Assembly: GCA_023436145.1 (NCBI GenBank) | Contig: JAEZKP010000077.1 | Coordinates: forward strand, 1-33,869 | Source: Fibrobacterota bacterium | GTDB taxonomy: Bacteria > Fibrobacterota > Chitinivibrionia > Chitinivibrionales > Chitinispirillaceae | Direction of reading: 5' to 3' | DNA: 33,869 nt | In this document: positions 26,409 to 33,343 of the stretch, piece after piece | How positions within the stretch are numbered: position 1 is the first letter of the stretch | Layout: every line of letters begins with the position of its first letter | The notes under the pieces: model-generated | What the model was told of the DNA's origin: nothing | The model's database searches: none | What the model saw: the letters and a program-made list of their open reading frames with translations, nothing else | Program-made: the position numbers and the translations under genes

Positions 26409-26484
26409 TTTTGCAATGACAAATATTTTACCATCTGATACAGCCGAAAGTGTCTTCCATCCGAAGGCCTTTCGGCTGTTTTTG
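26409..26484 (+). ncRNA. Putative ~75-nt terminated leader or small RNA
   Basis: The start is inferred from the promoter at 26374-26402 and the end from the intrinsic terminator. The transcript would stop about 44 bp before the aminotransferase ATG. It is either an attenuator leader for the aminotransferase-HAD operon or an independent small RNA. I recognise no known riboswitch core. An in-frame ATG at 26417 opens 23 codons across the terminator, but has no ribosome-binding site. Confidence 0.45.
26440..26484 (+). terminator. Strong intrinsic terminator upstream of the aminotransferase gene
   Basis: ACAGCCGAAAG (26440-26450) pairs with CTTTCGGCTGT (26469-26479) in a perfect 11-bp stem. Within the loop a short CTTC/GAAG pair extends the structure. 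A run of five T (26479-26483) follows. It lies within the leader of the downstream operon, not after any gene on the + strand. Confidence 0.75.
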
Positions 26485-26527
26485 TGAGTAGTCAATTAAA
26501 CGAAACATTCCAGCGGGGAGTTATCGC

Positions 26528-27853
26528 ATGCCTCTTGATCTGCAAGCTCAGGAACTCAATGATTCGATTCGTTCCACCAATCCCTATGTCTACGATTTAT
26601 TGTCAGACAGAGGGAAAGCTATTTTCTTTCCCAAACGGGGAATATTGTCACAAACAGAACAGGCCAGGGGGAAAAAAATTAATGCCACTATCGGCACAGC
26701 CCTGGAAGATAATGGCTCGCCCATGGTACTGGAATCACTTAATTCTCTTCTTAACTTGAAAAGTAAAGAAGGATTCTCTTATGCACCCAGCTATGGACGT
26801 CCTGAAATACGCAAGAGCTGGAAAGACTCTCTGATTAAGAAAAATCCCTCTCTTTGCGGTAAATCATTCAGCTCCCCGGTAGTTTCCAGTGCTCTGACAC
26901 ATGGGCTTTCCATGGCAGGTTACCTTTTTGTAGATGATAACGATGTAATCATCTCACCGGATCTTTACTGGGAGAATTATGATCTTATTTTCTGTCATGC
27001 TTTTGGAGCTAAAATTGACACTTTTTCCACCTTTATCGATAACAGCCGGTTTAATATTGATGGTTTAAAAGAGAAACTTTCAAAATCTCCGGTTGGAAAG
27101 AAAATAGTCATCTTAAACTTTCCCAATAATCCCACCGGTTACACTGTCAGCTGTGCTGAAGCTGTGCAGATTAAAAACATTTTAGTTGAATCTGCAGAAG
27201 CCGGCAATAACCTTTTGGTACTCATAGATGATGCTTACTTTGGCCTGGTCTACGAAGAAGGTATCATGCAGGAGTCAATCTTCAGCCTTTTAGCTGATGC
27301 ACATGAGAGGATTCTTGCTGTCAAATTTGACGGACCAACAAAAGAGGATTATGTCTGGGGATTCAGGGTTGGTTTTACAACCTTTGGATCTGCGCTGAGC
27401 TCCCCTGCCATGTATAGCGCCCTTGAAGCAAAACTTGCAGGTGCTATCCGGGGCAATATTTCTAACAGCTCAAACATAGGACAGACTCTACTTATCTCAG
27501 CATATAACAGCAGTACCTATGACGAAGAGAAACTGCAGAAAGCAGATATCCTGAAACGCAGATATCAGAAAATCCGGGACATCTTCAGAGACCATCCCGA
27601 ATATGCAGATTATTTTTATGCTCTGCCGTTTAATTCTGGCTATTTTATGTGTGTCCAGTTAGTAAACGGTGATACAGAAATGGTTCGCAAAGAGCTTCTG
27701 GAAAAATTTGATACAGGACTGATAGCCCTTGGACCGGTTCTGAGAATAGCATTCTCTGCAACACCATTTGACATGTTAGAAACGCTGTTCGATAATATCT
27801 ATCAGGCAGCACAAATCTGTACAGGAAAAAAAGTACATGCTGTCAATGCATAA
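26528..27853 (+). CDS. PLP-dependent aminotransferase, class I/II fold
   Basis: The protein has 441 residues with fold-type I aminotransferase signatures: SYAPSYGRPEIRKSW, NFPNNPTGY (Asn contacting the cofactor), LIDDAYFGLVYE with Asp234 and Tyr237, the probable Schiff-base Lys272 in GPTKEDYVWGFRVGF, and a C-terminal LRIAFSA with the usual carboxylate-binding Arg. GGGGAG lies eight bases before the ATG. It overlaps the HAD gene downstream by 17 bases, so the pair forms a coupled operon. Family members transfer amino groups between amino acids and 2-oxo acids; the amino acid used cannot be told from these motifs. An upstream promoter-terminator pair suggests attenuation control. It is longer than HisC-type enzymes, which argues against histidinol-phosphate aminotransferase. 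Confidence 0.88.
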   Translation: MPLDLQAQELNDSIRSTNPYVYDLLSDRGKAIFFPKRGILSQTEQARGKKINATIGTALEDNGSPMVLESLNSLLNLKSKEGFSYAPSYGRPEIRKSWKDSLIKKNPSLCGKSFSSPVVSSALTHGLSMAGYLFVDDNDVIISPDLYWENYDLIFCHAFGAKIDTFSTFIDNSRFNIDGLKEKLSKSPVGKKIVILNFPNNPTGYTVSCAEAVQIKNILVESAEAGNNLLVLIDDAYFGLVYEEGIMQESIFSLLADAHERILAVKFDGPTKEDYVWGFRVGFTTFGSALSSPAMYSALEAKLAGAIRGNISNSSNIGQTLLISAYNSSTYDEEKLQKADILKRRYQKIRDIFRDHPEYADYFYALPFNSGYFMCVQLVNGDTEMVRKELLEKFDTGLIALGPVLRIAFSATPFDMLETLFDNIYQAAQICTGKKVHAVNA

Positions 27854-28505
27854 CATCAAGGGCATAATTTTTGATCTCGACGGCACCCTTTACCAGATGC
27901 GCTGGTATATGCGGCCATTATTAGCTTGTAAATTGATACCACACCTTGGCAGACTTCCCCGCTTCCTTAAAGAGCGGGGTCGTTTTGCCGGTATTGAGAT
28001 GGGCTCCAGGGAAAATCTGCTTAATTCCATTGCGCTCGCAGTATCTAAAAAGGAAAAATGCAATCCTCAGGAAATCTATAACTGGATACTGAATTCCTTT
28101 TATCCTGCATTTGTATCGATAATGCCATTTATGAAAAACACCCGTCCGGGGATAGAGAATATACTGGTTTCACTGCGAAAAGCCGGTTTAAGACTGGGAG
28201 TACTCTCAGATTACGATCATGTGTCATCAAGGTTGGAGATGTTGCAGATAAATCCATCCCTGTTTGATATCATGACCTCCTCAGAGGCTTCAGGTGCACT
28301 GAAACCCTGCTCCCAACCATTTCTGGACATTGCAGAACAATGGAATTTTGCCCCGGAAAAGATTCTGGTGGTCGGAGACAGAGACGACACCGATGGGCAG
28401 GCTGCCCGCAGTGCCGGCATGCATTTCATCCAGATAACAGATTCTTCCAATAAGTCAACAGCTCTGAGGTGGAATGAACTGAAACACACGCTTCTCGCAA
28501 TTTAA
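27837..28505 (+). CDS. HAD-superfamily hydrolase (probable phosphatase)
   Basis: The protein has 222 residues. HAD motif I is IIFDLDGTLY with Asp13 (nucleophile) and Asp15; motif II is likely VLSDYDHV; motif III is the Lys in GALKP; motif IV is VVGDRDDTDGQAA. The helical cap between motifs I and II (about residues 20-110) is typical of subfamily I phosphatases. AGGA lies ten bases before the ATG at 27837; a second in-frame ATG at 27846 is possible but less well placed. The 17-base overlap with the aminotransferase gene implies translational coupling and a shared pathway. Known relatives dephosphorylate small metabolites; the substrate is not determined. A phosphatase following an aminotransferase is reminiscent of amino-acid pathways such as serine synthesis, but nothing here proves it. 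Confidence 0.87.
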   Translation: MLSMHNIKGIIFDLDGTLYQMRWYMRPLLACKLIPHLGRLPRFLKERGRFAGIEMGSRENLLNSIALAVSKKEKCNPQEIYNWILNSFYPAFVSIMPFMKNTRPGIENILVSLRKAGLRLGVLSDYDHVSSRLEMLQINPSLFDIMTSSEASGALKPCSQPFLDIAEQWNFAPEKILVVGDRDDTDGQAARSAGMHFIQITDSSNKSTALRWNELKHTLLAI

Positions 28506-28522
28506 TTTTAAACTGAATATAT

Positions 28523-29272
28523 CTACTTTGAAGAGGGCTTTTCGGGAGCGGGAAGGTTGAAATAGAGCCTGGTGAAAAGCTCCAAAGTCTGAATAAATCC
28601 CCTGGAATGATCAGCCAGTACATCCCTTTGAGGATTCGCCAACTCTTTTTGTTGCCATAGCTCGATCTGATAAATCAGTTCTTTTATGGTTATGCGCATT
28701 TTTAACACATGTTCTGGTCTTTCTCTCCAAAGGCCTATCCGCACATCACTTTTGGATGAAGCAGGGCTGGTATCGAAAAGTGAATCCGCCACACAGATCA
28801 CTTTTGGAAGCATATCATCGGTGTTGCGTGCTACACTAAATAAATAATAGAAATTCCGGATAAATACTGGCATCCAGTAGTCAAGATAAAGGCAACGGTC
28901 CCATCGGGAGGAATTTAAATCTTTTTCAAATAATTCCAGCGTTTCTCTAAAGGATTCACACACCTTGTTTAAAAGAGACGCTTCAAAATTACTTAAAAGT
29001 CTGGTTTGCGTAACCGATTCACGATAGATGTGATCCAGACGAACCTTTCTGGTATCTTTGACATACCTGTCATTGCCCGGAGCAATTGCCCATCCTTCAT
29101 GGGAATCCTCGAAAGTGACAAAAACTTCATCTATCAAACCATCTTTGAAAGATGCAGTCATTATCGGCAGAGGGACTGAAAATGCCTTTCGCTTTTCAGT
29201 TTGAGCATAAACATTGCAAAATATCGCTTTAATCAGGATCAGAAGAAAAAACACATTTTTATTGATGTTCAT
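28523..29272 (-). CDS. Secreted protein of unknown function
   Basis: The start at 29272 is chosen over an in-frame ATG at 29305 because it begins directly with a signal peptide, MNINKNVFFLLILIKAIFC, ending near VYAQ. The product is then 249 residues. The mature part is mixed alpha/beta with many Trp, Tyr and Arg residues and few recognisable motifs: WDRCLYLDYWMPVFIRNFYY in the middle and LIYQIELWQQKELANPQRDV near the end. No membrane segment follows the signal peptide, so it is probably periplasmic or exported, but there is no T9SS tail. It converges on the HAD gene with a 17-bp gap. I recognise no family and assign no function. Confidence 0.7.
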   Translation of the reverse strand: MNINKNVFFLLILIKAIFCNVYAQTEKRKAFSVPLPIMTASFKDGLIDEVFVTFEDSHEGWAIAPGNDRYVKDTRKVRLDHIYRESVTQTRLLSNFEASLLNKVCESFRETLELFEKDLNSSRWDRCLYLDYWMPVFIRNFYYLFSVARNTDDMLPKVICVADSLFDTSPASSKSDVRIGLWRERPEHVLKMRITIKELIYQIELWQQKELANPQRDVLADHSRGFIQTLELFTRLYFNLPAPEKPSSK

Positions 29273-29384
29273 TATTTGATTATTCCAATAGGGTATAATG
29301 GTCATATTTTATCATGAAAGGGCAAAAAGGACAATGGAAGATTGGAAATGAGTAAAAGGGACTTTTTTTTACTTTTTTCGCTTA

Positions 29385-29394
29385 CGGCCGGCCG
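29385..29394. repeat. GC-only palindrome CGGCCGGCCG in AT-rich spacer
   Basis: A perfect ten-base GC-only palindrome lies in an otherwise AT-rich 237-bp spacer between the secreted-protein gene and the Rpn gene. T-rich and A-rich runs stand just upstream. It could be a protein-binding site; no function is shown. Confidence 0.3.
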
Positions 29395-29542
29395 ACAATG
29401 TCCCATCGCTACACCCTATCTATTATAAGGAAGTCCGCAGGCACTCATAAGTTTGAGGGAATAGGCTATATTTTTGCTATCAACAATAACCATTTAATCG
29501 TTTAATAATATTTTATCCTTAAAAGCAGTCCACCCCAGAGAA

Positions 29543-30664
29543 GTGTTTTTGAATCGGTTTAAAAATATGACAATAAAGATCAAAAACCCGCATGACAAAT
29601 TCTTTAAGGAATTTTTTGGCAGAAAACCCATTCTGCACAGTCTTTATATCGAATACCTTATACACCTGATTAGTTATCGAATCGATATTAACACAATGGA
29701 ACTATTTCAAAACGATTCGGTAAATGAACAGTATGAGGAACGGCTTTCCGATCTGGTTTTAATTGTCCAGTTAAAAGACTCCGGGTACCATATTCTGATT
29801 CTTCTTGAGCACAAAAGTACCAGGGACCCAGATATCGGTAAAAAGCTTGACGATTATATGCATATTCTGAGACAACGTTACGCAAAGATGCACCCCGAGC
29901 ACAAAAAAGAGATAAGAGTCGTCCCCATAGTTATTTATCATGGGTTGGATCAAAGGAACATTTCTCAGGACACTGCTTCCATTTATGACCCGATTGACAA
30001 CGACTATCGATATATCCAGAATTTCCATTTCGAGCTTTTTAACATATTTATTATTCCTGATGACCAGATTAAAGGGATTGCCCTGTTAAGAATCGGTCTT
30101 TATGTGCTTAAATATATCCAAAGACAAGAACTTCTGACCAAAATCGACGACATACTCGAAATCTTTAAGGAGCTGCCTGGTGATGAGATACAGGTTAATC
30201 TGGACATCGTGGGAAGATACATAGAGGATGCTGCGCATCCGCAGATAAGTCACCTGGTAGTCAGGAAGATTATCGACTGGTTTAATCAGGGGGATCAAAA
30301 AGTGTCTAGAATATTAGAAATATTGCAAAGACAGGGTATGGAAAAAGGTATGGAAAAAGGTATGGAAAAAGGCATGGAAAAAGGCATGGAAAAAGGAGTT
30401 GAGAGTGGCAAAAAAATAGGTGAGAAAATAGGGGTTATAAAGGGTAAATTGGATGTCGCCCAGAGGATGATTATACGAGGAATCGACCCAAAACTGATTC
30501 AGGAAATAACCTGCCTGCCCATGGAAAGACTAATGGAGATTAGAGAAAAGATTGATTTGGCGCAAAAACATTTTTTACAGCACACAGAAATCCGGGAGAT
30601 CCAAAAAGCAACTGGCTTGTCAATGGAAATTCTGGAAGAGGTAAGAAGATTGAATAATGAATAA
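29543..30664 (+). CDS. Rpn-family PD-(D/E)xK nuclease/putative transposase
   Basis: The N-terminal 250 residues match the Rpn/transposase_31 family: NPHDKFFKEFFG, then a PD-(D/E)xK core with Asp70 (ERLSDLVLIVQL) and Glu89-x-Lys91 (ILLEHKS), followed by VVPIVIYHG. Known relatives are DNA-cleaving proteins tied to recombination and, in some cases, phage defence. Residues about 265-284 are five copies of a GMEK unit encoded by a 12-bp repeat (30335-30394). The C-terminal helical part includes GIDPKLIQEITCLPMERLMEIR and a second similar EIQKATGLSMEILEEV unit. The start drawn is GTG at 29543; ATG at 29567 (residue 9) is a good alternative. Neither has a clear ribosome-binding site. The gene is intact, single and flanked by unrelated genes. 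Confidence 0.87.
   Translation: MFLNRFKNMTIKIKNPHDKFFKEFFGRKPILHSLYIEYLIHLISYRIDINTMELFQNDSVNEQYEERLSDLVLIVQLKDSGYHILILLEHKSTRDPDIGKKLDDYMHILRQRYAKMHPEHKKEIRVVPIVIYHGLDQRNISQDTASIYDPIDNDYRYIQNFHFELFNIFIIPDDQIKGIALLRIGLYVLKYIQRQELLTKIDDILEIFKELPGDEIQVNLDIVGRYIEDAAHPQISHLVVRKIIDWFNQGDQKVSRILEILQRQGMEKGMEKGMEKGMEKGMEKGVESGKKIGEKIGVIKGKLDVAQRMIIRGIDPKLIQEITCLPMERLMEIREKIDLAQKHFLQHTEIREIQKATGLSMEILEEVRRLNNE
30335..30394 (+). repeat. Five tandem 12-bp repeats inside the Rpn gene
   Basis: Five head-to-tail copies of GGTATGGAAAAA (the last two with GGCATG) encode repeated Gly-Met-Glu-Lys. The unit is a multiple of three, so copy-number change keeps the frame and alters only the linker length. Each unit contains an in-frame ATG preceded by a purine-rich stretch, giving possible internal starts. 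Confidence 0.9.
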
Positions 30665-30812
30665 ACCAAGGTTCTGCTAAAACCCTTTTTTCCACAAAAA
30701 CCATATCCGCATATATACCATTGCTCATTCCGGTCAAAGATTTTCTCAATTTTACTCAAGATGAAATGCAATAAAAACAGTAAAAGCTTTATTTGCCATG
30801 CCCCGGGTTAAA

Positions 30813-30841
30813 AGCCGTAAACAAAGATCCGGTTTACGGCT
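30813..30841 (-). terminator. Intrinsic terminator for the SH3-like gene
   Basis: AGCCGTAAAC (30813-30822) and GTTTACGGCT (30832-30841) form a perfect 10-bp stem with a nine-base loop. Read on the - strand it follows the SH3-like gene by about 23 bp and is followed by a short T-run (TTTTAA). Confidence 0.6.
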
Positions 30842-30864
30842 CTCATTACTCATGATATTAGAAA

Positions 30865-31299
30865 TCAATTTACCTGTCGGTAGACAGTCTCCCGGTCGAT
30901 ATTCTCCTTCAAAGCATCTCTGAATGAGCGATTCAGGACTATCATCTCTTCTGGTGAATCATCTTTACCGATTATAACAACCGGTGTAGGATTCTCCGGA
31001 TACCCCATCACCTCCATACCTTCAAAGACAAAACCTCTCCATGGTATCTTTTTGACCAGTCTCTTCTCAATCCATCCGGTTTCACCCGATGACCTCTTGA
31101 TTTTGTAACAATTTTTTCCGGTTTCAAGCACCAGCAACCTATCAACTGTTCCTACGGTGAAAAGTGGCGTGTCATATACCTTCCTGATCTCTCTTTCGTA
31201 AATACCTGCCTTATTTCCAGTGGCAACCACATAAGTGATATCTGCCAGAACTGAAGCAACCGCAGCCAAAACGCTTACTGCAACAATCATCTTCTTCAT
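30865..31299 (-). CDS. Secreted SH3-like domain protein
   Basis: The protein has 144 residues. AGGAGG lies nine bases upstream, fixing the start. Residues 1-19 form a signal peptide (MIVAVSVLAAVASVLA). Residues about 22-85 resemble a bacterial SH3 domain: the strand pattern NKAGIYEREIRKVYDT, then VGTVDRLLVLETGKNCYKIK and the closing SGETGWIEKRLVKK, where G-W-I-x-x-x-L is the usual end motif. The C-terminal part (FRDALKENIDRETVYRQ) is helical. Such domains often bind peptidoglycan or cell-wall peptides. It follows the sigma/anti-sigma genes on the same strand after a 91-bp gap and may share their transcript. An envelope-related role is inferred; the ligand is unknown. Confidence 0.75.
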   Translation of the reverse strand: MKKMIVAVSVLAAVASVLADITYVVATGNKAGIYEREIRKVYDTPLFTVGTVDRLLVLETGKNCYKIKRSSGETGWIEKRLVKKIPWRGFVFEGMEVMGYPENPTPVVIIGKDDSPEEMIVLNRSFRDALKENIDRETVYRQVN

Positions 31300-31390
31300 A
31301 CCATCCTCCTTGTAAGAGTTGTTTTTTTTTACGTCTGATACTGCATCCCGGGTATTTCAGTATTTCAAACTATCCTTTTTATTTCCTATA

Positions 31391-32221
31391 TCAACCTCTT
31401 GCCTGTTTCTGTACCCATGAAATGTATGCTTTGAACAGATTTGTTCTGTTCCCGCAAACCTCTGGTGAGAGGTTCTGTGCAACCTGCACTGCTTCAAAGT
31501 CTGCCAGAATTGTTCCTCCAGTGGCAAGCTCGCGCAGCTGATCACGGTTATACCGGTGTATCACCTCAGCATTTCCCTCAAGTACCGCAACTTCGGTTTC
31601 CAGTTCGGTCACCACCACACGTGTAACTGCGCGTTTTTCTAAAATGACAGCCGCATGAGGTGTGGCTACAGTTATAGTATGCAAAGCAGTATCTGGTACA
31701 TCAAAGCAGACATTTCCCTGAGAGAGTACCACATTGACATCGTTGCCTTTTCCCGGAAGAACCCGCACTTTTGAGCCCTCTTCTGAGAGAAAAAGCGAAC
31801 CATCTGACAGATTATAAATTGACTTTCCGCCATGACAGGAAGTTGTACTTACAGAAACTGCCTGCCTGTGAAATGACGCATCTTTACGCATATTAACTAT
31901 ATAAACACCGGCGACAGCCAGCAGCAGAGAAGCCGCTACAGCATAGAGCTGAACCCAATATCCGACCAGTACATTTTTCTTCGTCCTGTTTAGTACTGGT
32001 TTTCCCAGAACCTTATCCAGTGCAATGATAAAGTGCTGATTATCGGAAGTCGCATTGCCGGCAGTGTGTAAAAGCGCATCCACCCCCGACTTTTGCTCCA
32101 GCTCATACCGGAGCTGGGGATCATTATCAAGCATATCGGTAAATTTATGCAACTCTCCGGCATCCATGGTTCCGCTCAGAAATTGATCAATAAGTTTTCC
32201 GCGCTCATTTTCAGCCAACAT
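31391..32221 (-). CDS. FecR-like membrane anti-sigma factor
   Basis: The ATG at 32221 is preferred to an upstream TTG at 32227 because AGGAG lies seven bases before it. The product is 276 residues. The N-terminal cytoplasmic part (about 1-80) has a small helical anti-sigma-like domain (LIDQFLSGTMDAGELHKFTD). A single membrane segment lies at about residues 90-110 (LYAVAASLLLAVAGVYIV). The outer part carries a FecR-like domain: LSDGSLFLSEEGSKVRVL, LSQGNVCFDVP, ITVATPHAAVILEKRAVTRV, EVAVLEGNAEV. It overlaps the sigma factor gene by 11 bases, so the two are coupled. FecR proteins hold or activate ECF sigma factors in answer to envelope or substrate signals. No TonB-type receptor is seen next to it, so the signal input is unknown. 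Confidence 0.85.
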   Translation of the reverse strand: MLAENERGKLIDQFLSGTMDAGELHKFTDMLDNDPQLRYELEQKSGVDALLHTAGNATSDNQHFIIALDKVLGKPVLNRTKKNVLVGYWVQLYAVAASLLLAVAGVYIVNMRKDASFHRQAVSVSTTSCHGGKSIYNLSDGSLFLSEEGSKVRVLPGKGNDVNVVLSQGNVCFDVPDTALHTITVATPHAAVILEKRAVTRVVVTELETEVAVLEGNAEVIHRYNRDQLRELATGGTILADFEAVQVAQNLSPEVCGNRTNLFKAYISWVQKQARG

Positions 32222-32771
32222 TTTCAAACTCCTTTTTTTTCGACAGCTCCTTTTTCAACCTTTCCCGTGCGGCGCTAAGCCTCATAAAAAAGGCTGGTAC
32301 CGAGATCTGAAGCTTTGCTGCAGCCTCCTCACCGGAATGCTGTTGTAAATAATACAACTCACAGGCCATTCGCATTCCCTCTGGCAACCTTGCCACAACA
32401 TTGATCACTGTTTTCCGGTTTTCTTTATCATTGACACTGGAGAGTCCATCAGAAGCATTGAGATCAGGAAAGATTTCCCCAGCCTTCCCTACCGGTTCAA
32501 ATTTCATCCGATACCGTGCAAGTTTGCGGTTCGAATCGATACATTCATTGACCGCAATGCGGTAAATCCATGTGGAAAACCTGCATGTGCCGGCAAATTC
32601 CCCGATAGATTCAACCACCTTTATGCATATATTCTGCATGATATCCTCTCTTGATGATTCATCCCAGGCAAATCTGCGAACCACTGATTCGATCAGTGTA
32701 CGATGCAGCAGTAAAAGCTCCCTGAGAGCTTTACGATCACCGTTTTTTGCATTCTCAATCAGTTCTTTCAT
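32211..32771 (-). CDS. ECF-type RNA polymerase sigma factor
   Basis: The protein is 186 residues from the ATG at 32771, which has AGGG five bases upstream; an in-frame GTG at 32777 is a less likely start. Region 2 is seen in SSREDIMQNICIKVVESIGE and FSTWIYRIAVNECID. Region 4 is seen in LPEGMRMACELYYLQQHSGE, EAAAKLQISVPAFFMRLSAA and ARERLKKEL. Sigma domain 3 is absent, as is normal for extracytoplasmic-function sigma factors. Translation is coupled to the FecR-like gene, giving a classic sigma/anti-sigma pair. The divergent 262-bp region upstream probably holds its promoter, possibly self-recognised, but I could not identify a clear ECF-type -35/-10 pair there. Confidence 0.92.
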   Translation of the reverse strand: MKELIENAKNGDRKALRELLLLHRTLIESVVRRFAWDESSREDIMQNICIKVVESIGEFAGTCRFSTWIYRIAVNECIDSNRKLARYRMKFEPVGKAGEIFPDLNASDGLSSVNDKENRKTVINVVARLPEGMRMACELYYLQQHSGEEAAAKLQISVPAFFMRLSAARERLKKELSKKKEFENVG

Positions 32772-32993
32772 GTTCACCCTATTATATTGGACGATTCAGA
32801 TTGGAAAATATAAGCATTTTTTTTGAAAGCTCCGAATGTACGGTACAGTGCATTAAAAAGCAAACGTACCCACTTGCTAAAAACACCACTAAATGAGGAA
32901 GGGACGCTGCTCAGGTTAATATCCATCCATCTGCTTTCCCCGTTTCCTCCAGTGTAACCAAATCTTTCCCTATCTATTGATCCGTCTCCCATT

Positions 32994-33007
32994 ATAAGAT
33001 ATCTTAT
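32994..33007. promoter_or_regulatory. 14-bp perfect palindrome ATAAGATATCTTAT
   Basis: The palindrome sits 26 bases before the ATG of the truncated TIGR02147 gene and about 220 bp upstream of the sigma factor. It shares the GATATC core with the palindrome at 21030-21043. A regulator-binding role is inferred from symmetry and position. Confidence 0.4.
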
Positions 33008-33033
33008 CAATATGAATTACAGGATATCCACAT

Positions 33034-33240
33034 ATGAAACCAAATGTATTCGAGTTTACCGATTACCGCGAATTTATACGGGCATATTACCAGATGCAGA
33101 AGGCAAACAACCCGCACTTCTCCTTTCAGGTCTTTTGTATGAATGCCGGTTTTACCAATAAAGGCTTTGTTCATAATGTTATGCACGGGGTAAAAAATCT
33201 CTCAAGAGTCAGTGCCATGAAATTTTCACGATCCATCTAG
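33034..33240 (+). pseudogene. Truncated TIGR02147-family regulator (N-terminal fragment)
   Basis: The 68 residues match the start of TIGR02147 proteins, a family largely known from Fibrobacter: VFEFTDYREFIRAYY, then SFQVFCMNAGFTNKGFVHNV, KNLSRVSAMKFSR and an abrupt stop. Full members are about 270 residues, so about 200 residues are missing. AGGA lies nine bases before the ATG, so initiation signals are intact. After the stop I found no frame that continues the family's second half (33241-33343), so a deletion fits better than a single point mutation. The preserved part covers the helix-turn-helix-like region and might still bind DNA. The palindrome at 32994-33007 may be its operator. Confidence 0.75.
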
Positions 33241-33343
33241 AAGAATGTTTAAACACCCAAAAACGGTATACCATTTGCAAGTACTCTCTGATAAGAAATG
33301 CCAGGACCTTCTTAAACTTATGTGAATCCAAAGGAAGTTACAA

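Larger units (their letters stand above)
25971..26527. other. 557-bp gene-free region between aconitase and aminotransferase genes
   Basis: No convincing gene is seen on either strand. The right end holds a near-consensus promoter (26374-26402) and a strong terminator (26440-26484) aimed at the aminotransferase. A weak hairpin, GGAGT-TGCCAG-ACTCC, followed by TTTT and a later T7 run, lies at 26268-26287. Two similar segments, CATGGATATAGATCT (from 26138) and CATGGATAGCCCGATCT (from 26177), form an imperfect direct repeat. The rest is AT-rich with no structure I can name. Confidence 0.6.

Noticed and set aside
26417..26488. 23-codon leader peptide across the terminator
   Set aside because: There is no ribosome-binding site before its ATG and no run of a single regulatory amino acid codon, so a classic translation-coupled attenuator peptide is not supported.
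26036..26495. Two - strand reading frames (69 and 108 codons) in the gene-free region
   Set aside because: They overlap each other, have no ribosome-binding site or recognisable domains, and the longer one runs through the promoter and terminator found on the other strand.
29543..30664. Insertion sequence suggested by the 'putative transposase' label of Rpn proteins
   Set aside because: No terminal inverted repeats or target-site duplication were seen, and the family are nucleases rather than classic IS transposases.
32774..33010. 78-codon - strand reading frame upstream of the sigma factor gene
   Set aside because: It fills the divergent promoter region, contains the palindrome, shows no family signature and lacks a ribosome-binding site.
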